Assembly (NCBI GenBank): GCA_000231825.2 | Contig: JH720329.1 | Location: 459,026-523,025, forward strand | Length of the DNA stretch: 64,000 nt | Source: Tetrahymena elliotti 4EA | Taxonomy: Eukaryota > Ciliophora > Oligohymenophorea > Hymenostomatida > Tetrahymenidae | Direction: 5' to 3' | Shown: positions 52,640-64,000 of the stretch, piece by piece | Position numbering within the stretch: position 1 is the first letter of the stretch | Layout: every line of letters begins with the position of its first letter | Notes under the pieces: model-generated | Seen by the model: the letters and a program-made list of their open reading frames with translations, nothing else | What the model was told of the DNA's origin: nothing | Databases searched by the model: none | Translations under genes and position numbers: made by a program

Positions 52640-53976
52640 AATAATATAAATACCTACCAAAAATTTATTAAAACAAATTTATAATTAATAATAATAACTG
52701 ATTTTAATTTTTTTAATTGTAAACATAATTTACTTATTTAATTTGTTTATTTAATTTTATTATTTTTTAATATTTAACTGAATATCTAGATTTTATCATT
52801 AAAATAATTTAATTTAAATTTACAAAAATATTTGCATTGAATCTATTTCTAAAAGCCTAATCTTTATGTCTTCAATCAGAAGATAATAGCTAGCTCAGTA
52901 ATTGATAAAGAGTTTAAAACTCAATTTTAACTTGCTAATATGTATTTGAGTCCAAGCCACTTTTTCAATAACCTGAGATTTAATCTTGGAAATTGTTATA
53001 AAAAATACATTACTATTAAAGTAGAAGGTAAGTTCAGTATTTCTTAATTACTTCTTAAAAATAAAGGAATTAAAAAAAGAATCTTCTACGCTTGAATAAG
53101 AAAAGAATACTAAATAAAAAGGATATAAAAATGCTAGGATTATTGCTAGCTTTAGATTATTTTTAAAGTTGAGCATTTTTTAAATGATTTTGTAATATGA
53201 TATTTTGCTAAATTAAAAAAATATGAACAATAAGAAATATTAATTCTAATTTAATGAAACTAAAAATAGCTAATTTAAAAAATTTTATTTTTTAAATTTA
53301 CAATATTTGAGTAATTATTTGTGGGACACCATTTAATTATTTCAAAAATTGATTTGTTTTGTAAACTTATATTTAATTAAAATAGATAATTTTTACAAGT
53401 AATCAACTATCTTGTACCATTGAATTCTTAATTTTTCCAATTATTTTCTATTAAAGTTAAACTTTGATTTTGATAGATTCAATTAGCATTATTAAGATAG
53501 AAAAAAATTATTTAAGAATAAATTCATTCAAAAAAATATAAGGTATATCAAATTAATCAGCATTAACACAAGGTCATTATTTAAAATGTAATACAAAAAA
53601 GGGATAGAAAGAAATTTGAAGCAAAAACAATTAAAAATTTGGAAATATTTTAAATATTTTAAATTTGACAAAATTGAAAATTTTTAGTAAAAAAGGAATA
53701 AAATGGTCAAAACAAAAGAAAGAAGAAGTATTTTAAGCAATGGAAATGTTCAATATATCTTTTCTTTTACTTATTAATATTTAATTTGGATTTTTATTTT
53801 AAAATTGATATGATAATACTAATTAATTACATATATTTTATTGAAATTTAAAAGACAAAAGCCAAAATAAAAGAAATAATTACTGATTTAGATATTAATT
53901 TCATGAGAAAAAAGCTAGTTAAAATCCTTCATCTTGCATATAATAAAAAAATTATTAAAAACAAAAATTAAAAAAA
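52640..53976. other. Intergenic before the membrane-protein array
   Basis: Mostly AT-rich. It contains the coding-like stretch at 52841-53095. From about 53300 it resembles the regions upstream of the genes at 57380 and 63681 (for example AATAATT...GATTTAGAT before the ATG), so it belongs to the duplicated unit. Confidence 0.55.
52841..53095 (+). other. coding-like fragment of unknown origin
   Basis: An 84-codon open frame without a good start includes NLYVFNQKIIASSVIDKEF and LSPSHFFNNLRFNLGNCYKK and ends at TGA 53093-53095. A good donor (AAG|GTAAGTTC) falls at about 53029. The composition is more coding-like than the flanks. It may be one exon of a small gene or a relic. I find no partner exon and no family. 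Confidence 0.3.
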
Positions 53977-56036
53977 ATGGGATTTAGCAACATTGATTTC
54001 TTTTAACTTTAATATTTGAGGATAAAAAGTAGAAAAGGGAACTATTTCTGGGTCTATTTTCACTTTGGTTGTGATTGCTTTAACCATTTCATATTTCATT
54101 TACTTATTTAAGTTGTACTTATAAAATGATATAGAAACTTTCTACAGAGCTTAAAATATAATCAATAATGTAACTGAATCTTTAGATATCGACTAAAATA
54201 TTTATGCCTATAAAATAGAAAATCTTATCTAAAATACAAACTTAATCTATACTTACTTAGGTTTATAAGCAGAATTTAAAAATGGTACTGAAACTTAGTA
54301 TGTCACATATTAAGCAAAAGATTGTATTGATCCCAATTTATAAAATTTTTAATGTTTAGATTAGATCCAGTATATAAATGATGAACAAAAGGCAAAAATA
54401 GAAAATAAAAACAATAAATACAAATTAACTACAATTAGTTTCCTTACAATCAACTGTTATGATAAAGGATAAGATATATTGAGGTGCGCTCCTTAAGCTG
54501 AGATAAATGAGGTGTTAAATAGTAGCTAAATAACAATAAAATTATCACTTTCTTAATTTAACATTTAACAGTAAAAAATGGATTAAACTTTTTAAACTGT
54601 TTATATTTTAACTTTAGTTGATCAATATAAAGTGACATAAATTAAATTATAAAACTAATATGTTCCTGTAAAAAAAGGACCCTTTATTTAATCTGAATAA
54701 GTTTTTACAGCACCCTTTAGCTATACTGTTGACAATTAAAGCTTAAATCGATAATTTATAATATAAAATTGTGGGGGTCACCTTTTAGTTTTGTAAGTTT
54801 ATTGGTAGATTAAATCCACTAGGACATTTCTTTATAATATGCAACACTCCCTACTATTTTAGTATAAGTTAATAGTGTTTTTAATCTTTTACTGCTTTTG
54901 GGATTTTTCATGAAATATGTTTATTTTTATTCTATTTAATAAGAATTCTTTATGGTTTTAATCAAAAATGTTTACTAAGATGTATACCAGAAAATCCTAA
55001 AATTAAATAACATTTATTTAATGGATAATCAATATTAAGCAAAATAGAGCATTTCTAAAAAGAAAGATCAAAAAAATAAAAACATACAAAAAGAATAGTA
55101 AAAAACCCAAAAATTGATCAAATAACAAGTAAACAATCATTAGATTGCAAAAAAACCATAAAATAGCCTTAAGTGCAATAAATTTAAGAAATATAAGAAT
55201 AAATTATAATAGATATTGATAAATTATATGCTAAACAACCTCAAAACATAAAAAGTTTTTCATCCAGAATTCTTGATGTAAATTAACATAAATATCAAAG
55301 TGAAAATTGGAATCTAAAAACTTAAAGTATAGGACCAAGGCTTTTAGATTTTGATTAAGTCAAGGCTAACACTATGAAACAATCTTCAATATCCTCATCA
55401 GAGTAGCTTGAAGATAAAGATGTTTGTAAAATAGAATTAAATCAATTGATCAATAAATCTAACAATAAATAAATGATAAAAAATCTTCTAAATTGGGAAT
55501 TAGTCAAAATAATAAAAAAATAGATGGATTTATAAAGAAGATCCTTTTTGGATTCAAGTAAATTGATTTGTTTTAGTTTAATTATTTAACTTTTTTTTAT
55601 TAAAGGTTATTCAAGAAAAATGAATTTTTAAAATCTAAAGGGATGGATGGATATAAACCACAAAAAAATAATAGATGAATAGCTAATTAAAGATTTATAT
55701 ATTTTACTGTTTTATAAAGCCATTATATTTTTAAAGAAATCAGTAATGATACTTCTAACTTAAGATTAACTAGCTTCAATCAATTATATGGGATGTTCTT
55801 TAGATTTTTTAAATAAGAGTTAAAGTGTTTTAGGTATAGAATCAGATTAATGTAATTTTATTTAAAATTTACACAAAAAAACTATTATTTAAAATAAATA
55901 CAGTATGCCATTATGAAAAATACTTTTTATATCTAATTCAGAAGATTTTTAGCATTTTTATGCTCAGTAATTTTTAAATAAAACATTAGTTAAATTGATG
56001 ATAGAATATTTAATTCAATCTGTAAAAGCTATATAA
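53977..56036 (+). pseudogene. decayed copy of the two-pass membrane family
   Basis: It aligns over its whole length with the intact genes at 57380 and 60241 but is broken many times. An 11-bp deletion near 54003 is followed by an in-frame TGA at about 54016. One base is lost in a G run at about 54775. A 4-bp GATG duplication sits near 55642, one base is lost near 55925, and a deletion of roughly 16 bp is near 55975. Both family introns are still recognisable (55558-55605 and 55852-55903), so it arose by DNA duplication, not retroposition. Long stretches still read well (VEKGTISGSIFTLVVIALTI, IENKNNKYKLTTISF), so decay is recent. Sequencing error alone cannot explain an 11-bp loss and a 4-bp repeat. 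Confidence 0.8.
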
Positions 56037-56375
56037 ATTTTGACTATTTTTATCTATTAAATAAAAAAACATCCTTATTCTAGTCAATGTTTATTATTAT
56101 AAAAATTAATTTATTTATTTAAAAAAAGTATGTATGCCTAAATATTATTATTTTTGTTGTTTTAGTAAATTTATAAAAAATATTTAAAAAAATAATACTT
56201 TACCTCTCCCATTAAAAATAAATTAATTATATAATGATTTTGGATTTTATTATCTTTATAAAATATTTTTTTTTAATGAAACATAATTCAAGTTATTTTA
56301 AATTGATTTAATGGTTTAGATAAATTTTTCAATAGTTATCAAAAATTTCTTTTTAATAAATAAAAAATATAAAGA

Positions 56376-56440
56376 ATGGGTTTCAGTAGAATTAATTTCT
56401 TTTCCAGTTCCTTCAACTTTAATATTGGAGGATAAAAAAG
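56376..56440 (+). pseudogene. 5' stub of the two-pass membrane family
   Basis: Sixty-five bases starting at an ATG read MGFSRINFFSSSFNFNIGG, nearly identical to the first codons of the gene at 60241, then similarity stops abruptly. The preceding ~200 bp also match the region upstream of 60241. The rest of the gene is missing, so this is a truncation by deletion rather than a short gene. Confidence 0.8.
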
Positions 56441-57379
56441 ACTAAAACCCTAATTTATTTATTTATTTAAATAAAAATTATATAAAAAATCCTAAAGTAG
56501 AATTTAATTTTAAGTTATTTATAAATAAAAAAGAAATGTATCAAAGTAAGGATTAAAATATTAAGTTAATTATTTGTTTTATTTTTATCAGCAGATTCAG
56601 AGATATTTCTGATTCCATCTAACTTCTTTATTTTTGTAAACTTTTTGTAATGGGATTAAAAAGATAGAAATACATTTCAAGTATTTGAATCTAATATTTT
56701 GATATTTATTGTAAACAAGTGAAGCTAATTAAAGTAACAATCTAATTAAGAGTAAATAAATAGATTAACATCAGATTTGTTAATATAAATTTTTTTAGCT
56801 TTTTAATTTGAAATAATTTAAATATTTCAGAATTTCAAAAATTAATTTGTTTCTGCATTCTTTCTTATTATGATGATTTAATAAAATCAAACTGCAAAAA
56901 ATTGATAAGAAAATAGATAAATTTTACAATTTACTAGCTCTTTCACACCTTTCAATTAATCTGTAAGAACGCATAGAATTTATTAATAAAGCAAAACAAT
57001 TACATAAAAATTAAGAAAAAAAGAAAGAAAGAAACTAGAAATATTTACAACTTAAAAATTCTAAAAAATTTTATTTTGTTTAAAATTAGAAAAGAAAATT
57101 ATTTATTTTTTCTAAAAAAAAGGAATTAACAAAACAAAAGAAATTTGAGAATGCATACCTCAATTTAAAAATTTTACTTTTAATAACAACATATGTAAAA
57201 TTGTAGTCTTGATTTTTAATGTAAAATAGATTTGATTACACAAATTAATTACATTTATTTTATTCTAAAAGATAAAAGCTGAAATAAAAGATTAATTAGT
57301 GATTTAGAAAAGAGAGAAAATACTTATTAAAATTTGTTTGCCTTAATTTCTATAAAAAATAAATTAACAAAAAATAAAA
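56441..57379. other. Intergenic, duplicated with 62700-63680
   Basis: Non-coding, AT-rich. It shares blocks with the region before the gene at 63681 (AAGTTAATTATTTGTTTTAT and TGGGATTAA...AGACAGAAAT types), so both precede orthologous copies of the same array unit. Confidence 0.55.
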
Positions 57380-59464
57380 ATGGGATTTAGTAATATAGAT
57401 TATTTTTCAAGTTCATTTAGCTTTAATATTGGAGGATAATAAGTAGAAAAAGGAACAGTTTCAGGGTCTATTTTCACTTTGATTGTCATTGCTTTCTCCA
57501 TTACACATTTTATTTACTTATTTCAGTTGTACTTATAAAATAAAATAGAGCCTTTCTACAGAGCTTAAAATATTATCAATAATACTACTTAATCTTTAGA
57601 TATTGACTAAAATATTTATGCTTATAAAATAGGAAATTTGATAGAAAATACAAATTTAATGTATACTTACTTAGATATATAAGGACAACTTAATAATGGA
57701 ACACAAGTTTAAAATGTTAAACTTCAAACAAAAGATTGTATAGATCCCAATTTAAAAGATTTTTAATGCGTAGACTAGATTAAATACAAAAATGATTAAT
57801 AAAAGGAAATAATAGAAAATAAAAACAATAAATACAAATTAACTTAAATTAATTTCTTCACATATAGTTGCTTTGATAACAAATAGGATATATCCAAGTG
57901 TGCACCTGAATCTCAGATAAAAGAGACATTAAATAGTAGCTAAATAACACTAAAATTATCACTTTCTTAATTTAATATTAAAAAGTAAAAATTGGATGAA
58001 ACTTTCTAAACTGTTTAAATATTAACTTCAGCTGATTAAGTTAAAATTACATAAATTAAATTATAAAACTAATATGTCTCTGTAAAATAAGGACCCTTTA
58101 TTTAATCTGAATAGGATTTTACAGCACCCTTTAGCTATGTTGTTGATAATTAAGGCTTAAATAGATAGTTCATTTAATAAAATTTTGGTGGTTCACCTTA
58201 TAGTCTTGTAAATTTACAAGTAGACTAAATTCACTAGTAAATTTCTATAGTATATCCAACACTTCCTACTATATTAGCATAAGTCAATAGTGTGTTTAGT
58301 ATTTTGCTGTTTTTGGGTTTTTTTATGAAATATGTTTCTTTTAACTCTATTCAATAAGAATTCTTTTTAGTTTTAATGAAAAATGTTTACTAAGATGCTT
58401 ATCAAAAATTGATCAAATTAAACTATTTTTATTCTAATGAAAATCAATAGGTTATGAATCAAAAAAATTCTAAAAAAGATGAAAAAAATAAAAATATACA
58501 AAATGAATAGTAAAAAGCTTTAATATAAATGAGATAGCAAACAAAACAACAAATAGCTCACAAAAAAACCTTAAACTAGCCTTAAGCATAATAAATAAAA
58601 GAGATTTAAGAATATATAAATGTAGGTAAAGATAAAGAAAGTTAAAATCAAACTAATTAAACCATTAAAATTGTTTAATCCATTATTGATATAAATTAAA
58701 TTAAATATCAAAGTGAAAATTCAAATCTTAAAAATTAAAGTATAGGGCCAAGACTTAAAGATTTAGATTAGGCCAAGGCTCACACGATGAGACAATCTGT
58801 TATATCTTCATCAGAGTAGCTTGAAGATAAAGATATTTGTAAAATATAATTAGAGCTTATAGATAAATCAATTGAATTAAAAATAAATGAGAAAAAATCT
58901 GCAGAATTAGGAAAGAGCGAAAATAATAAAAAAATAGATAAATTTATTAAAAAAATGATTTTCGGATTCAAGTAAATTTATTAATTATAGTTTCATTAAT
59001 TATTTTATCTTTATTTTATTTAAGATTATTCAAGAAAAACAAGTCCAAAGGGATGGATATTAACCACAAAAAGAAAATAGAAGAATAACTAATTAAAGAT
59101 TTAGATATATTGCAAATTTATAAAGACATTATATTTTTAAAGAAATCAGTCATGGTACTTCTAACATAAGATTAAATAGCTTCAATCAATTATATAGGAT
59201 GTTCTTTAGATTTTTTAAATAAGAGCGAAAGTGTTATAGATGTAGAATCTGATTAATGTAACTTTATCTAAAATTTACATAAAATATTTATTATTGAAAA
59301 TAAATATAGTATGTCATTATGAAAAGTAGTTTGCGATTTCCAATTCAGAAGATTTGTAGCATTTTTATGCATAATCATTTTTATAAAGATGCTCAGATAA
59401 ATCAAAAATTAGTTAAATAGATGAAAGAATTTTAAATTCAATTTGTAAAAGCTATTTAGTCTGA
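57380..59464 (+). CDS. ciliate two-pass membrane protein, intact copy
   Basis: Three exons (57380-58971, 59025-59257, 59310-59464) with introns of 53 and 52 bp in consistent phases encode 659 residues; the stop is TGA 59462-59464. The protein starts MGFSNIDYFSSSFSFNIGG. A first membrane helix follows at residues ~27-50 (GSIFTLIVIAFSITHFIYLF). A lumenal or external domain of about 250 residues has four conserved cysteines (KDCIDP, FQCVDQ, YSCFDN, KCAPES). The second helix is near 305-325 (VFSILLFLGFFMKYV). The Lys/Gln-rich cytoplasmic tail contains KDLDILQIYKDIIFLKKSV. I know the layout from ciliate gene families annotated only as transmembrane proteins; no activity can be assigned. Its length is identical to the copy at 60241. 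Confidence 0.85.
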
Positions 59465-60240
59465 AAATTTTATTTTTGATGATAAGTTTTAGATATTAAA
59501 TAAAAATATTTAATATCCATTCATTTTTTAAATGATAATAAAAACTGATAAATTATTATTTAAATATTATTTAAACCAAAAAACATTATTAAATTTGTTG
59601 AAATCATAAATTAATAATAAAACTACTTAAAAATAGCAAATTTAAATTCGCTTGTATTTATTAAAAATAAAGTATATGGTAATAATAATTTTATTTAGAC
59701 TTAGTTTGAAAATTCATAAAAAAATCTTTTGAATTTGAAAAAAAACAAAAATTATTTGAAAAAAAATGGATAATTTAAAAACGAAATATTAAAATAAATA
59801 AATTATTAAAAGTAAATAAAACGTAAGTTAAATTGATAAAAGAATATTTAATTCAATCTGTAAAAGCTATTTAATTGAAAATTTTTATAATTATTTACAT
59901 CTGTAAAAGAAAAAAACATCCTCTTTACTCTACTTATTCTCGTCAATTTTTAAATTATAATAAAAATAGATTAATTTATTTCAAAAATTAATTTATGTCT
60001 AAATATTATTATTTTTTTGTGATAAATTTATAAAAAGACTAATTTTAATTCTTTACTAATCTTATTAGAATAAATGAATTGAATTATGATTATGATTATC
60101 TTTACAATATATTTTAATGAAAAGATAATCAGAGTCAAATTAAATTTATTTGCTGGTTTAGATAAATTTCAAGAAAGTCAATAGTTATCAAACATTTCCT
60201 TTTGATTTCTTTTTAATAAATAAAAAAATAAAAAATTAAA
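59465..60240. other. Intergenic with an orphan 3' tail of the family
   Basis: No full gene. A relic of the last coding exon lies at 59822-59880. The stretch after it matches the region between the pseudogene at 53977 and the stub at 56376, and it leads into the promoter of the gene at 60241. Confidence 0.6.
59822..59880 (+). pseudogene. orphan C-terminal exon fragment of the two-pass family
   Basis: It reads QIDKRIFNSICKSY-like sequence, matching the end of the last exon in the intact copies (QIDERILNSICKSY) and closest to the tail of the decayed copy near 55990. Nothing before it resembles the rest of a gene, so it is the 3' remnant of a deleted copy. Confidence 0.65.
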
Positions 60241-62322
60241 ATGGGTTTCAGTAGAATTGATTTCTTTTCCAGTTCCTTTAACTTTAATATTGAAGGATAA
60301 AAAGTACAAAAGGGGACTGTTTCAGGATCTATTTTCACTTGGATAGTGATTATTTTAGCTATTTCATATTTTAATTACTTATTTAAGTTGTACTTATAAA
60401 ATGAAATAGAGCCTTTTTACAGATCTTAAAATATCATCAATAATTCTACTTAATCATTTGACATTAACTAAAATATATATGCTTATAAAATAGAAAATCT
60501 CATCTAAAATTCAAGTTTATTTTCTACTTACTTAGATTTATTTGCAGTATTTAAAAATGAAACTCAGACCTAAACTGTTTCATTTTAAACAAAAGATTGT
60601 ATTGATCCCAATTTATAAGGTTTTTAATGTTTAGATTAGATTTTGTACATTGATGATGAGTAAAAGGCAAAAATAGAAAATAAAAACAATAAATACAAAT
60701 TAACTACAATTAGTTTCTATACAATGAACTGTTATGATAAAAAATAAGATAAGCTAAAGTGTCCTCCCTAAGATTAGATAAATAAGGTATTAGATAGTAG
60801 CCAAATAATAATAAAATTATCACTTTCTTAATTTAACATTTAACAAAAAAAGATGGACTAAACCTTTTAAACTGTTTCTATTTTAACTTCAGCAGATTAA
60901 TAAAAAGTTACTAGAATTAATTTGTAAAACTAATATCTCTCTGTTAAGCAAGGTCCATTTATCTAATCTGAATTAAATTATGTAGCACCCTTTAGCTATA
61001 CTATAGACAATTAAAGTTAAAATCGATCATTTATAATATAAAATTTTGGGGTTTCACCTTATAGTCTTGTTATTTTACAAGTAGACTAAATTAACAAGTA
61101 AATTTCTATAGTATATCCAACACTTCCTACTATTTTAGCATAAGTTAATAGCGTGTTTAATCTTTTACTGTTTTTAGGATTTTTCATGAAATATCTTTCT
61201 TCACATTCTATTCAAGAATAATTTTTTATGGTTTTAATAAAAAATGTTTACTAAGAAGTTTATTATACAATTTTCAAAATAAATCATTTTAATACACAAA
61301 ATCAGCAATTAATAAAGCAAAATAGTTCTTTAAAATAAGATAAAAAAGCTAAAAATTTACCAAATGAATAGCAAAAAACTTAAGCGGCATAACAAGAGTC
61401 TTAAATTCAGCCATCATATAGCAAAAAAAAATCAGAAAATCATAAAATATTAGAAATAAATTAATAAATAAGCAAAGATTCAAAAAGAGAAAATAGTATA
61501 CTACATCCTCAAAATTTAAATAGCGTTTCGCAAATTATAGATATAAATGAAATCAAAAATCTAAGTGAGAATAAAAATCTAAAAACTTAAAGTATAGGAC
61601 CAAGACTTTTAGATTTAAGTTAAGTAAAGGCTAAGACTAGGAAACAATCTTCGATATAAATAGAAGATAATATTAGAGATAAGGATATTTGTGGACAGTA
61701 ATTAAATCATTTAGACCAATCAATAAAACAATAAGCAAATTTTTCAAGATCTGTTGAGTTGGGTAAGTATAAAAATAATGCAAAAATAGATAGATTTATA
61801 AAGAAGATCATTTTTGGATTCAAGTAAATTATTAATGATATTTTAATAATTTTAGTTTTAATTTCGTTAAAGGTTTTTCAAGAAAAATGAGTTCTTAAAG
61901 TCTAAAGGATTGGACATAAACCACAAAAAAAAAATTGAAGAATAAATAATCAAAGATTTAGATATTTTCTAGTTTTATAAAGACATTATATTTTTAAAGA
62001 AATCGGTTATGATACTTCTAACATAAGATCAACTAGCTTCAATCAATTATATGGGATGTTCTTTAGATTTTTTAAATAAGAGATAAAGTGTTTTAGATGT
62101 AGAATCTGATTAATGTAATTTTATCTAAAATTTACATTAAAATAATCATTATTAAAAATAAATATAGTCTGTCATTATGAAAAATAGTTAGCAATATCGA
62201 ATTCAGAAGATTTGTAGCTTTTTTATGCACAGTCATTTTTATAAAGATGCAATGATAAATCAAAAATTAGTTAAATAGATGAAAGAATTTTAAATTCAAT
62301 TTGTAAAAGCTATTCAAACTGA
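60241..62322 (+). CDS. ciliate two-pass membrane protein, second intact copy
   Basis: Three exons (60241-61823, 61873-62114, 62168-62322), introns 49 and 53 bp at the same places and phases as in the gene at 57380, give 659 residues and stop at TGA 62320-62322. It starts MGFSRIDFFSSSFNFNIEG. Helix 1 is WIVIILAISYFNYLFKLY-like, helix 2 VFNLLLFLGFFMKYL. The cysteine pairs (KDCIDP, FQCLDQ, MNCYDK, LKCPPQ) and the C-terminal motifs (SIGPRLLDL, RFIKKIIFGFK, ICKSY) are all kept. Divergence from the other intact copy is spread over the lumenal domain and the Gln-rich linker, while the exon-2 core is nearly invariant. That implies selection on the cytoplasmic end. Function unknown. Confidence 0.85.
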
Positions 62323-63680
62323 AAATATTATTTTTGATAGTTATTTTTAGATATTAATAAAAAAACATTAGACTCCAATAAAAATTGATAGATTATTCAC
62401 TAATTAAAATATTATTTAAGCCAAAAAACATTATTGTCATGTTTGTTGATATTGTAAATTAAAAAAAATCTACTTAAAAATAGCAAATTTCGATTCACTT
62501 TTGCATTTAGTAAATACAACATAAAATATTATGATTTATAAAAAAAGCAACTTAATGATTAGATATTCCGAACTATTTATTTTTAGTTTCTAGATTTTTT
62601 TGAATTTAAATTTTAAAGATTTTTTACACAAAAATAAAATAAAAACAGAAGAAACTTAAAGTTTTAGAAATTTAACATTTTTAAATTATGTTTTGGAAAT
62701 GAAAAACAAATTTATCAAATTTAAGAACTAAGAATTAAAATCTAAAGTTAATTATTTGTTTTATTTTAGCAAGCAGGTTCAATTATTTAATTTTTTATAA
62801 TTTAATATAATTTGTATATTTTAACAAATTTTTTGGGATTAATAAAGACAGAAATATGTTTGAAATTATAAGTATTTGTGACCTGACTGTTTTGAAATTT
62901 ATTTTAAAAGAGAAAATTAAATAAAAGTAATTATATTTTTATTACATATTACATTTGTAAAATAATAATTTTTTACTTCTTATTTTTTAAATGATAAGAA
63001 TATTTGAATATTTTTCATATCAAAAATAATTTTTATCTTCATTCATGTGTATTATGATTTCATAAAATAAAATTCAAATAATTGCTAATTAAAATAGATA
63101 AATTTTACAATTTACTACTCTTTAACAGCTTTAAAATTTTACTTAAATTTGACTACAAAAATTGAATCAGTATCATTAAAATAGAAAAAAAATATTCAAT
63201 AAAAAAAAATAGAAAAAAAATATTCAATTAAAAAAATGTAAGGAAGAGCAGAATTTATTAGCCAAGCCAAATCACCATTACATAAAATTAACAAAAAAGA
63301 ATAGAAAGAAACTTGAAACATTTATAACTCAAAATTTCTAAAAAATTTTGTTTTGTTTTTACAAAATAGAAAATTATTTATTTTTTAGAAAAAAATCACC
63401 ACTGAAATATCATAAATTTGACAACAAAACTCAATTAAAATATTTGCTTTTAATAACAACATGTAAAGTAGTAATCTTGATTTTTAAAGTAAAATAAATT
63501 TGATGACACAAATTTAAATGACCTTTATTTTATTTTATTTTAAAAGATATAAGCTAAAATAAAAGAAATAATTAGTGATTTAGATATTTTATTCAAGAGA
63601 TAAAATACTAATTAAAATTTGTTTGTCTTATTGTTCTATAAAAAATAGTTATAAAAAATAAAAATTAACAAAAGGTAAAA
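62323..63680. other. Intergenic
   Basis: AT-rich with no gene. Blocks match 56441-57379, the other spacer in the same position of the array. A short local duplication of an A-rich segment is visible near 63180-63230. Confidence 0.55.
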
Positions 63681-64000
63681 ATGGGATTTAGTAAAATAGA
63701 TTATTTTTCAAGTTCTTTTAGCTTTAATATAGGAGGATAAAAAGTAGAAAAAGGAACAATTTAAGGGTCTATTTTCACTTTGATTGTCATTGCTTTCTCC
63801 ACTTCACATTTCATTTACTTATTTCAGTTGTACTTATAAAATGAAATAGAGCCTATATACAGAGCTTAAAATATTATCAATAATAGTACTTAATCTCTAG
63901 ATATAGACTAAAATATTTATGCTTATAAAATAGGAAATTTGATAGAAAATACAAATTTAATGTATACTTACTTAGATATATAAGGACAACTTAATAATGG
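63681..64000 (+). CDS. ciliate two-pass membrane protein, third copy (3' cut by window end)
   Basis: The frame opens at ATG 63681 with MGFSKIDYFSSSFSFNIGG and stays open to the last base, about 106 codons. Helix 1 (GSIFTLIVIAFSTSHFIYLF) and the start of the external domain (YRAQNIINNSTQSLDIDQNI) are almost identical to the gene at 57380. That makes it the same subtype in the next array unit. Completeness beyond the window cannot be judged. Confidence 0.8.

Noticed and set aside
1..64000. tRNA, rRNA, CRISPR or telomere repeats
   Set aside because: No B-box-like GTTCGAATCC motif with a cloverleaf, no rRNA blocks, no regularly spaced repeats and no CCCCAA arrays were found by eye on either strand.

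Overview
The window reads as macronuclear DNA of an oligohymenophorean ciliate, most likely Tetrahymena or a close relative. It is extremely AT-rich. Long reading frames appear only when TAA and TAG are read as glutamine and TGA is the sole stop. Introns are short, AT-rich and GT-AG (48 to 429 bp in the genes resolved here). A 100-N scaffold gap lies at 9762-9861. Standard-code translation breaks every gene, so all calls come from reading both strands with the ciliate code and fitting introns by phase.

Left part (1-20207): two large paralogous proteins with LVIVD-like beta-propeller repeats, cadherin-like (LPxWI) modules and one membrane segment. The first, 1-6343, is cut by the window edge; the second, 13798-19395, is complete. 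Between them lie a tandem pair of small secreted, probably GPI-anchored proteins (7030-7575, 9025-9588) and a Gln/Asn-rich protein with a C-terminal membrane anchor (10782-12968). A small two-exon secreted protein follows at 19701-20207.

Middle (21028-43491): a hybrid histidine kinase with N-terminal membrane helices, a PAS-like segment, HisKA, HATPase and receiver domain (four exons). On the minus strand is a 13-exon, 2962-residue UvrD-family helicase with TRANK1-like layout. Then come a weak multi-exon gene candidate, a GDT1/TMEM165 cation transporter on the minus strand, a small divergent membrane-protein candidate, and a class-II/4EHP-like eIF4E.

Right part (43492-64000): a 90-bp perfect palindrome flanked by 6-bp direct repeats, which looks like a miniature mobile insertion. 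Next is an eight-exon UBR-box/RING ubiquitin ligase. Last is a tandem array of a ciliate two-pass membrane family containing two intact genes of identical length (659 aa), one gene cut by the window end, one multiply frameshifted pseudogene, one 5' stub and one orphan 3' tail. The order of these pieces suggests a three-gene unit was duplicated and then lost different members in each copy.

The large genes look like ordinary single-copy housekeeping or signalling genes. The duplicated families at both ends are the fast-evolving part, and the two inverted-repeat elements are the clearest non-gene structures.
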